Part shown: piece by piece, positions 1-5,101 of the stretch
Layout: each line of letters starts with the position of its first letter
How positions within the stretch are numbered: position 1 is the first letter of the stretch
Assembly (NCBI GenBank): GCA_016789165.1
Contig: JAEURL010000200.1
Coordinates: 1-6,512 of the forward strand
Length of the DNA stretch: 6,512 bases
Direction of reading: 5' to 3'
DNA from: Anaerolineales bacterium
GTDB taxonomy: Bacteria; Chloroflexota; Anaerolineae; Anaerolineales; UBA6663
Notes under the pieces: model-generated
The model's database searches: none
Seen by the model: the letters and a program-made list of their open reading frames with translations, nothing else
What the model was told of the DNA's origin: nothing
Translations under genes and position numbers: made by a program

Positions 1-200
1 TGGTGCCGCTGGAGGCCACGGGCGGCAGCCACCGCCTGGTGGAGATCGACACGGCGGCGGGCACCCAGACCGCGCTGACCGATCCGCGGGTCACGCCGTT
101 TCGCATCGCGGCCGGCGATTGGGCGCTGGCTCCGGACGGGCGGCGGCTGGTCTTCGTCAACGCCGCCGATGACAACCTCTGGCTGCTCGAACTTCCGTAA
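1..200 (+). CDS. C-terminal fragment of a beta-propeller (PD40/TolB-like) protein, 5' end outside window
   Basis: This reading frame is open from the window edge and ends at TAA 198-200, leaving about 65 visible residues; the true start lies upstream. The visible end contains one clear propeller-blade signature, WALAPDGRRLVFVNAADDNL followed by WLLELP. It matches the PD40/WD40-like blade pattern (SPDG, a run of hydrophobic residues, then NLW with a hydrophobic strand) found in TolB-type propellers, in sensor domains and in peptidase propellers. An earlier strand, LVEIDTAAGTQTALT, fits the preceding blade edge (value-pair, turn, 'T..LT'). The role of the whole protein cannot be judged from this fragment. 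It ends only 21 bases before the -35 box of the sugar operon and no terminator is visible behind it, so some read-through is possible. Nothing links it functionally to the downstream operon. Confidence 0.7.
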   Translation, partial: VPLEATGGSHRLVEIDTAAGTQTALTDPRVTPFRIAAGDWALAPDGRRLVFVNAADDNLWLLELP

Positions 201-221
201 CTCCCCGGCGAAAACTGGCTC

Positions 222-250
222 TTGACTCGGGAACGCGGTGATTGTATAAA
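222..250 (+). promoter_or_regulatory. Outer sigma70-type promoter of the sugar operon
   Basis: The -35 box is TTGACT (222-227) and the -10 box is TATAAA (245-250), each one base off consensus and separated by exactly 17 bases. Transcription should begin near position 257, inside the palindromic operator 255-270, so repressor binding would directly block initiation. The sequence is AT-rich compared with the GC-rich surroundings. It would give a leader of about 147 bases before the repressor ATG. The boxes are seen directly; activity is inferred. Confidence 0.72.
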
Positions 251-254
251 TTTC

Positions 255-270
255 TTGGGAGCGCTCCCAA
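255..270 (+). promoter_or_regulatory. LacI-family operator O1 (CelR/CebR-type box)
   Basis: TTGGGAGCGCTCCCAA is a perfect 16-base palindrome with the central CG typical of LacI-family operators. Its inner 14 bases, TGGGAGCGCTCCCA, are identical to the second site at 386-399. From memory they also equal the box bound by the cellobiose-responsive repressors CelR of Thermobifida fusca and CebR of Streptomyces. It begins 4 bases after the -10 box and covers the predicted transcription start, the classic place for repression. The adjacent LacI-type gene is the obvious source of the binding protein. Confidence 0.9.
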
Positions 271-314
271 TAGCCGATCACCCAATCCGGCCACTCAGCT
301 TTGATCCAATCCGA

Positions 315-344
315 TTGACATTCTGAATATTTGCCTGAAATTAT
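315..344 (+). promoter_or_regulatory. Possible inner promoter with extended -10
   Basis: A perfect -35 hexamer TTGACA (315-320) is followed, after 18 bases, by AATTAT (339-344, four of six matches to TATAAT). A TG at 336-337 with one intervening base makes an extended -10. Transcription would start near 351, leaving the second operator (386-399) about 35 bases downstream, where bound repressor could act as a roadblock. The weak -10 hexamer makes this less certain than the outer promoter. Confidence 0.4.
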
Positions 345-385
345 GACGTCCTGCGCCTGGCGGCTACCTGAATGGGCAAGAGCAG

Positions 386-399
386 TGGGAGCGCTCCCA
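386..399 (+). promoter_or_regulatory. LacI-family operator O2, overlapping the repressor translation start region
   Basis: TGGGAGCGCTCCCA is a perfect 14-base palindrome identical to the core of O1. It ends 4 bases before the repressor ATG. The centres of the two sites are 130 bases apart, so a tetramer or paired dimers could loop the DNA, although 130 bases is not a whole number of helical turns. The GGGAG inside it (387-391) is also the only Shine-Dalgarno-like sequence upstream of the gene, with a long spacer of 12 bases, so the site may serve in DNA and in RNA. Confidence 0.88.
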
Positions 400-403
400 T
401 TTC

Positions 404-1411
404 ATGAAAATCAACCTTGAAGAAATCGCCCGCCGCAGCGGGGTTTCCCGGTCAACGGTCTCCCGGGTGGTCAACGACGACCCGAACGTCAATGCTGGCA
501 CGCGGGAGCGGGTCAAGACCGTTATCCGGCAATTGAACTTCCAGCCCAACGCCGCGGCCCGCAGCCTGGCCAGCGGCCGCACCCGGGTGTTGGGGCTGGT
601 CATCCCGCAGGGCGTCGGGGCGCTGTTCGCCGATCCGTACTTCGCCATCCTCATCCAGGGCATCGCCTCCGCCTGCAATGCCCATGATCATTCGGTGATG
701 CTCTGGCTGGCCGAGCCGGAATACGAGCGGCGGATGATCCGCCAGTTGCTGCACAGCGGCATGATCGACGGCGTGATCGTCTCCTCGATGCTGTTGGATG
801 ACTCGCTGGTGCCGGCCCTGATCGACAACCAGAAACCGTTCGTGCTGGTCGGCCGGCACCCGAGCAAGCCCGAGGTCAACTACGTCGACTCGGACAACGA
901 GAACGGCGCCTGGGCGGCGGTGGCCCATTTGCTGCGCCTCGGCCGGCAGCGCGTGGCCACCATCACCGGCCCGAGCAACATGGTGGCCGGCGCCGACCGC
1001 CGCGCGGGCTTTGTGCGCGCCCTGCGCGAGCGCGGCCTGGCCCTGGACCCGGACCTGCTGGCCGAGGGGGATTTCACCGAGGCCGGCGGCTACCTGGCCA
1101 TGCAGCGCCTGCTGCCGCACAAGCCGGACGCCCTGTTTGCGGCCAGCGACATGATGGCCCAGGGCGCGCTGCGCGCGCTGCGCGAGGCCGGCCGGCGGGT
1201 GCCCGAGGACGTCGCCGTGGTCGGCTTTGACGATATCCCGACCGCCGCCCGCCTCGAGCCGCCGCTGACCACCGTGCGCCAGCCCATCCAGCGGCTGGGA
1301 ACGACGGCCGTCGAGCTGCTGATCGAGCTGATCGACCAGCCCGGCTCGGCGCCGCGCCGGGTGCTGCTGGCAACCGAATTTGTCATCCGCAAGTCCTGCG
1401 GCGCGAACTAA
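404..1411 (+). CDS. LacI-family transcriptional repressor of the sugar operon
   Basis: The 335-residue product has the usual LacI-family length and order. Residues 5-24 form the helix-turn-helix (LEEIARRSGVSRSTVSRVVN), with R16, S17 and R21 at the recognition-helix positions that read the operator. Residues 48-60 form the hinge with the family Leu (L55) that wedges into the central CG step. Residues 62-335 are a type I periplasmic-binding-protein-like effector domain, with VDSDNENGA (161-169), GFDD (274-277) and the usual C-terminal FVIRKSC. The ATG at 404 is chosen because the helix-turn-helix begins right after it, as in the family. Two operators lie just upstream, and no other promoter or operator is visible before the binding-protein gene, so autoregulation of the whole operon is likely. 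The effector is not readable from sequence. The CelR/CebR-like operator suggests cellobiose or another beta-glucoside, but LacI proteins with similar recognition helices can answer to different sugars. Confidence 0.95.
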   Translation: MKINLEEIARRSGVSRSTVSRVVNDDPNVNAGTRERVKTVIRQLNFQPNAAARSLASGRTRVLGLVIPQGVGALFADPYFAILIQGIASACNAHDHSVMLWLAEPEYERRMIRQLLHSGMIDGVIVSSMLLDDSLVPALIDNQKPFVLVGRHPSKPEVNYVDSDNENGAWAAVAHLLRLGRQRVATITGPSNMVAGADRRAGFVRALRERGLALDPDLLAEGDFTEAGGYLAMQRLLPHKPDALFAASDMMAQGALRALREAGRRVPEDVAVVGFDDIPTAARLEPPLTTVRQPIQRLGTTAVELLIELIDQPGSAPRRVLLATEFVIRKSCGAN

Positions 1412-1421
1412 GCCGCGCCGC
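1398..1421 (+). other. Hairpin over the repressor stop codon
   Basis: GCGGCGCG (1398-1405) and CGCGCCGC (1414-1421) form a perfect 8-bp stem with an 8-base loop containing the TAA stop (1409-1411). No T-run follows, so it is not a standard intrinsic terminator. It could slow exonucleases or mark an mRNA cleavage boundary between the low-abundance repressor message and the high-abundance binding-protein message. In such GC-rich DNA a chance stem is possible. Confidence 0.55.
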
Positions 1422-1427
1422 GTTATC

Positions 1428-1436
1428 AAGGAGGTG
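1428..1436 (+). promoter_or_regulatory. Orphan strong Shine-Dalgarno sequence without a start codon
   Basis: AAGGAGGTG is a near-full complement of the 16S rRNA 3' end and is stronger than the actual site of the next gene. No ATG, GTG or TTG follows at a workable distance (6-10 bases). The only start, GTG at 1434, lies inside the motif and opens a frame of just seven codons. The binding-protein ATG is 75 bases further on with its own site. It may be a ribosome standby site, a relic of a lost start, or chance. Confidence 0.4.
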
Positions 1437-1497
1437 CCCCGCGTCCAGCCCTGAACCGCCGTCCGCCCCAAATCGTTATCCATTTTCGAGAGGAGAA

Positions 1498-1503
1498 AAG
1501 GAG
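1498..1503 (+). promoter_or_regulatory. Ribosome binding site of the binding-protein gene
   Basis: AAGGAG stands 8 bases before ATG 1512, ideal spacing, and fixes that start. A second AGGAG lies at 1491-1495. GGAGA (1492-1496) could pair with TCTCC (1507-1511), putting AAGGAG in the loop, but the stem is only 5 bp. Confidence 0.8.
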
Positions 1504-1511
1504 AACTCTCC

Positions 1512-2984
1512 ATGCGCAAGTCCACACTGACCGCGCTCAGCCTGCTGGCGATCGTCGCCATGCTGGTGGGCGCCTGCGGCCCCGCCGCCACCCCCACCCC
1601 GCAGGTGATCGTCCAAACCGCCCCGCCGGTGGAAGTGGAAGTCACCCGTGAGGTCGTCCAGACGCAGATCGTCGAGAACACCCCCGAACCCATGGCCGAC
1701 CGGGTCCAGATCTATTGGTACATCGGCCTGGGCGCTGGCGCGCAGCCGGCCCAGATCCCGCTGGAGAAGGCCTTCGTCGAGAAGTTCAACGCCTCGCAGA
1801 CCGAGATCCAGCTGATCCCGATCATCGTCGACAACAAGTACGCGCGCGACAACCTGACCACCCAGATCGCGGCCGACAACGCCCCCGACATCGTCGGGCC
1901 GGTGGGCACGGCCGGGCGCGCCGCCTTCCCGGGCGCCTTCCTGGATCTCGAGCCCCTGATCAAAGAGTTCAACTACGACACCAGCGACATCGACTCGGCC
2001 TTCCTGGAGTTCTACAAGGACGAGGGCAAGCTGGTCGGCCTGCCGTTCGCCATCTTCCCCGAGGCCCTGTACTTCAACCGCGCCCTGTTCGACGAGGCCG
2101 GCCTGGCTTACCCGCCCCAGAAGTACGGCGATAAGTACGAGTTGGACGGCCAGCAGGTGGAGTGGAACTTCGAGACGCTCGCCGCGGTGGCCAAGAAGCT
2201 GACCGTGGACGAGGCCGGCAACGACGCCACCCAGGCCGGTTTTGACGCCACCAAGATCGTCCAGTACGGCTACGTGCCGCAGTGGACGGACCACCCGCGC
2301 GCCCTCGGCAACCTGTTCCAGGCCTTCTACCCCATGGACGAGGCCGGCAACGCCTCCATCCCGGCCACCACCGAGGCCGCCTGGAAGTGGTACTATGACG
2401 GCATGTGGGGCGCCCAGCCCTTCATCCCCAACCAGGCCGCCATCGACAGCGACCTGCTCAAAGGCAACGCTTTCAGCTCCGGCAAGGTCGCCATGGGCAC
2501 CACGCACCTGTGGTACACGTGCTGCGTCGACGCGGCCAACGTGCCCAGCTGGGACGTGGGCGTGATGCCGAGCTACGAAGGCAAGGTGACGTCCAAGATG
2601 CACGGCGATACCTTCGCCATCATGGCCGGCTCCAAGCACCCCAAGGAAGCCTTCCAGGTCTACACCTACATGCTGGGTGAAGGCGCCGCGGACCTGTACG
2701 GCATCTACGGCGGCCTCCCGGCCCGCAAGAGCCAGCAGGCGCCGTTCTTCAAGAGCCTGGACGAGAAGTTCGCGCCCAACAAGGTGAACTGGCAGGTCTT
2801 CCTGGACAGCATCCCTTACATGGACGTCCCGAACCACGAACTGGGCACGCCCAACTACGCCAAGACCTTCGACCTGTTCAACACGCTGGGCAGCGATTTC
2901 CGCAGCAACCCGGATCTAAACTGGGACGAGCGTATCGCCACCTTCAAGGCTGAACTGGACGCGATCCTGAAAGAGAAGCCGTAA
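1512..2984 (+). CDS. Sugar-binding lipoprotein of a carbohydrate ABC transporter (family 1 extracellular solute-binding protein)
   Basis: The 490-residue product starts with a lipoprotein signal: basic RK at 2-3, a hydrophobic core, and the lipobox LVGAC with acylated Cys22. A tether follows at about 23-60 (ATPTPQVIVQT, then the VEVEVTREVVQTQIV repeat), a style I associate with Chloroflexota lipoproteins. From about residue 66 the chain reads as a class I/cluster B sugar-binding protein: WYIGLGAG, then FVEKFNASQTEIQL, the APDIVG strand, LIKEFN, GKLVGLPFAIFPEALYFNRA (the hinge region where the ligand usually sits), LFDEAGL, and a C-terminal lobe with SSGKVAMGTTHLWYT and HPKEAFQVYTYML. Aromatics such as W334 and Y335 could stack on sugar rings. 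A CysCys pair occurs at 337-338, uncommon in an extracytoplasmic protein. It is longer than typical relatives (about 420-450), mainly through the tether. It delivers sugar to the two permeases encoded next; the exact sugar cannot be read from sequence. Confidence 0.93.
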   Translation: MRKSTLTALSLLAIVAMLVGACGPAATPTPQVIVQTAPPVEVEVTREVVQTQIVENTPEPMADRVQIYWYIGLGAGAQPAQIPLEKAFVEKFNASQTEIQLIPIIVDNKYARDNLTTQIAADNAPDIVGPVGTAGRAAFPGAFLDLEPLIKEFNYDTSDIDSAFLEFYKDEGKLVGLPFAIFPEALYFNRALFDEAGLAYPPQKYGDKYELDGQQVEWNFETLAAVAKKLTVDEAGNDATQAGFDATKIVQYGYVPQWTDHPRALGNLFQAFYPMDEAGNASIPATTEAAWKWYYDGMWGAQPFIPNQAAIDSDLLKGNAFSSGKVAMGTTHLWYTCCVDAANVPSWDVGVMPSYEGKVTSKMHGDTFAIMAGSKHPKEAFQVYTYMLGEGAADLYGIYGGLPARKSQQAPFFKSLDEKFAPNKVNWQVFLDSIPYMDVPNHELGTPNYAKTFDLFNTLGSDFRSNPDLNWDERIATFKAELDAILKEKP

Positions 2985-2998
2985 GTTAGCGCGGCTTC
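2975..2998 (+). other. Hairpin over the binding-protein stop codon
   Basis: GAAGCCG (2975-2981) and CGGCTTC (2992-2998) make a perfect 7-bp stem whose 10-base loop begins with the TAA stop (2982-2984). No T-run follows. It resembles in position the hairpin over the repressor stop codon and is followed 17 bases later by a much larger stem. Confidence 0.55.
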
Positions 2999-3015
2999 GA
3001 CGACTGAAGCGCCCT

Positions 3016-3056
3016 GAGGCCTGGCCGGCGCCGCTCCTGGCCGCCGGCCAGGCCTC
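3016..3056 (+). other. Large 15-bp GC-rich hairpin between the binding-protein and permease genes
   Basis: GAGGCCTGGCCGGCG (3016-3030) is perfectly complementary to CGCCGGCCAGGCCTC (3042-3056), with an 11-base loop. It fills most of the 100-base gap between the two genes. It lacks a T-run, so full Rho-independent termination is unlikely. In the E. coli malE-malF gap, REP hairpins protect the upstream malE message and keep binding protein in excess over permease; a similar stabilising or partly terminating role is the best inference here. The perfect stem is seen directly. Confidence 0.85.
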
Positions 3057-3071
3057 CCTGCCCGCTCCTAC

Positions 3072-3076
3072 AGGAG
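3072..3076 (+). promoter_or_regulatory. Ribosome binding site of permease 1, inside a small hairpin
   Basis: AGGAG lies 8 bases before ATG 3085 and supports that start. CTCC (3065-3068) can pair with GGAG (3073-3076) around a TACA loop, hiding the site. Another CTCCT occurs at 3035-3038 in the loop region of the large hairpin. This may lower permease translation relative to binding protein. Confidence 0.7.
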
Positions 3077-3084
3077 ATACCGAC

Positions 3085-4029
3085 ATGGCCGCCATCAGCC
3101 GTTCCGCGCCGCAAACGCGCGGGCTCTCGCCGCTCCGGCGCCGCGAGATCAATTGGGGCTTGCTCTTCCTCAGCCCTTGGATCATCGGCTTTATCGCCTT
3201 CACGGCCCTGCCGATGATCGCCTCGCTGGTCATGTCGTTCACCAACTACAACCCCATCCAGCCCGGGGCCACGCGGTTCCTGGGCCTGGATAACTACCAG
3301 CGGCTGGTCACCGACCCGCAGTTGCTCAACGCCATCGGCGTCACCCTGCGCTTCGCCCTGATCTCGGTGCCGCTCAGCATCCTGCTGCCGCTCGGCCTGG
3401 CCCTGCTGGTCAACTCCGAGCGCCTGTTCGGCAAGAACGTCTTCCGCACCCTGTTCTACATGCCCTACATGATCCCGGTGGTGGCCGGCGTTATGGTCTG
3501 GGGCGGCATCCTCAACAGCGAGTCCGGCTGGCTCAATCGCCTGATCGAGGCCCTCTTCGGCATCCAGGGGCCGCGCTGGTACCAGGACGAGAACTGGGTG
3601 CTGCCCGCCCTGAGCATCATGGGCTTCTGGGGGGTGGGCAACACCATGCTCACCCTGTTGGCCGGCCTGCAGAACGTGCCCACTGAGCTGTATGAGGCCG
3701 CCAAGGTGGACGGCGCCGGCCCGGTGACCTCCTTCTTCAACATCACCGTGCCCATGATCTCGCCCGTGGTCTTCTACAACCTGGTCCTGGCCATCATCGG
3801 CGCCTTCCAGTACTTCACCCAGGCTTACATCATCAGCAACGGCCGCGGCGACCCCAACGGCGCCACGATGTTTTACAGCCTGTATCTGTATAAGACGGCC
3901 TTTGGCTTCCTGGACATGGGGTACGGCGCCACCCTGGCCTGGATCATGTTCGTGGTGGTGCTGATCCTCACCATTGTGCTGTTCCAGACCCAGAACCGCT
4001 GGGTCTACTACGGCGGAGGGAACGACTGA
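3085..4029 (+). CDS. Carbohydrate ABC transporter permease 1 (MalF/UgpA type)
   Basis: This 314-residue inner-membrane permease has the six membrane segments usual for short MalF/UgpA-like proteins, at roughly 26-50, 86-112, 121-144, 172-195, 228-251 and 284-304. The cytoplasmic EAA loop reads EAAKVDGAGPVTSFFNITVP starting at E204, with the invariant Gly at 210; this loop docks to the ATPase subunit. N-terminal features INWGLLFLSPWIIGFIAF and SFTNYNP, and FLGLDNYQRL, are typical of this subfamily. It would pair with permease 2 to form the channel fed by the binding protein. Its stop codon is followed after one base by the ATG of permease 2, so the two are translated in step. No ATPase gene accompanies them, which is common in CUT1 sugar systems that share one MsmK-like ATPase. 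The start is supported by AGGAG at 3072-3076. Confidence 0.95.
   Translation: MAAISRSAPQTRGLSPLRRREINWGLLFLSPWIIGFIAFTALPMIASLVMSFTNYNPIQPGATRFLGLDNYQRLVTDPQLLNAIGVTLRFALISVPLSILLPLGLALLVNSERLFGKNVFRTLFYMPYMIPVVAGVMVWGGILNSESGWLNRLIEALFGIQGPRWYQDENWVLPALSIMGFWGVGNTMLTLLAGLQNVPTELYEAAKVDGAGPVTSFFNITVPMISPVVFYNLVLAIIGAFQYFTQAYIISNGRGDPNGATMFYSLYLYKTAFGFLDMGYGATLAWIMFVVVLILTIVLFQTQNRWVYYGGGND
4015..4019 (+). promoter_or_regulatory. Ribosome binding site of permease 2
   Basis: GGAGG lies inside the last codons of permease 1, 11 bases before ATG 4031. It decides the start: an in-frame ATG at 3974 exists, but the 19 residues it would add (MCCSRPRTAGSTTAEG...) lie inside the permease 1 coding sequence and do not resemble a permease N-terminus. 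Confidence 0.75.
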
Positions 4030-4030
4030 G

Positions 4031-5101
4031 ATGGCCACGCTGACCGCCACCCGCCCGCTCGCCACCCCCAACCGCCAGCTGCGCCATTTCACGGCCACGG
4101 CCAGCATCACGCTGTTCGGCCTGCTCGTCCTGCTCGCCTTCCTGGCGCCGCTGGGCTACATGACGCTGACCTCTTTCAAAACCCTGCAGCAAATCCAGGA
4201 CCCGAACTCCCAGTTCCTGCCGTCCAGCCCCGTGAACTTCAACTATGAGGGCAAAGACCTGCCGCTGCTGCAGGTTCCGCTGCCGGACGGCTCCGTGCGC
4301 GAGCTGGCCCTGTTCAAGCCCGGCCGCGAGGCCAGCGTCTTTGTGGATCCGGCCAACCCGACCGCCGCCCCGCTCGAGTGGACCGGCCGCTGGCGGACGC
4401 TGGAGCCCGTCTACCGCTTTGCGCCGACGCTGGATAATTTCCCCACCGCCTGGAACCAGATCAATTTCGGCCTGCTCTTCCGCAACACCTTCATCATCGC
4501 CATTTCCGGCACCATCGGCACGCTGCTCTCGTCGATCGCCGTGGCTTACGGTTTCTCGCGCTTCCGCATCCCGGGCATCAACGTGATCTTCCTGGTGTTG
4601 ATGGCCACCATCATCCTGCCCAGCCAGGTGACCCTGATCCCCACCTACGTCTTCTTCCGCACCATCGGCTGGGGCGGCACCTGGTGGCCGCTGATCATCC
4701 CGCACTTCTTCGCCAACGCCTACAACGTCTTCCTGCTGCGCCAGTACTTCAAGGGCATCCCGCGCGATATGGACGAGGCCGCCATGATGGATGGCGCCAA
4801 CCCGCTGCAGACCCTGATCCAGGTGATCATCCCGCAGTCCTGGCCGGCCCTGACGGCCGTGGCCATGTTCCACTTCTTCTTCGCCTGGAACGACTTCTTT
4901 ACGCCGCTGGTCTACCTGCAGGGCCGGGAAGACCTGTATCCGATCTCGGTCGGCCTGACCCAGTTCAACAACGTCTTCAGCACCCAGCCCGGCCTGCTGA
5001 TGGCGGCCGCCATCATGGCCATCGCCCTGCCGGTGGTGATCTTCTTCCTGGCGCAGCGCGTGTTCATGCAAGGCATCGTCATCACCGGGGTGGATAAATG
5101 A
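4031..5101 (+). CDS. Carbohydrate ABC transporter permease 2 (MalG/UgpE type) with an enlarged extracytoplasmic segment
   Basis: The product has 356 residues, against about 275-300 for ordinary MalG/UgpE relatives. Six membrane segments are visible at roughly 25-47, 147-175, 183-209, 216-240, 270-290 and 319-345. The EAA loop begins at E249 (EAAMMDGANPLQTLIQVIIP), with Gly at 255. The extra length is a hydrophilic block of about 60 residues (71-130) after the first membrane segment, rich in beta-prone, Pro and aromatic residues: NYEGKDLPLLQVPLPDG, then FVDPANP, EW, WRTLEPVYRF. It sits before the conserved F-PT-DNF-TAW element. I recall comparable blocks in permeases of Chloroflexota and some Actinobacteria, so it is probably a lineage feature and not an insertion error; it may contact the binding protein. 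The gene follows permease 1 by one base and its TGA overlaps the ATG of the hydrolase gene. Confidence 0.94.
   Translation: MATLTATRPLATPNRQLRHFTATASITLFGLLVLLAFLAPLGYMTLTSFKTLQQIQDPNSQFLPSSPVNFNYEGKDLPLLQVPLPDGSVRELALFKPGREASVFVDPANPTAAPLEWTGRWRTLEPVYRFAPTLDNFPTAWNQINFGLLFRNTFIIAISGTIGTLLSSIAVAYGFSRFRIPGINVIFLVLMATIILPSQVTLIPTYVFFRTIGWGGTWWPLIIPHFFANAYNVFLLRQYFKGIPRDMDEAAMMDGANPLQTLIQVIIPQSWPALTAVAMFHFFFAWNDFFTPLVYLQGREDLYPISVGLTQFNNVFSTQPGLLMAAAIMAIALPVVIFFLAQRVFMQGIVITGVDK

Noticed and set aside
282..313. Direct repeat CCAATCCG (282-289 and 306-313) between the operators
   Set aside because: Eight bases twice in an intergenic region is too little to claim a regulator site without conservation data.
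400..409. Palindrome TTTCATGAAA over the repressor start codon
   Set aside because: Short and AT-rich; half of it is dictated by the start and second codons.
503..511. Operator half-site GGGAGCG inside the repressor gene
   Set aside because: Only one half is present, without the inverted partner, and the sequence encodes conserved helix-turn-helix flanking residues.
452..2837. Long open frames on the minus strand opposite the repressor and binding-protein genes (413 and 453 codons)
   Set aside because: They are antisense to clearly recognisable genes; their products are low-complexity runs of Gly, Val, His, Asp and Arg with no family motifs, as expected from GC-rich codon positions.
3974..4030. 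Longer N-terminus for permease 2 from ATG 3974
   Set aside because: It overlaps permease 1, adds a Cys/Arg/Thr-rich stretch unlike permeases, and the ribosome site GGAGG fits ATG 4031.
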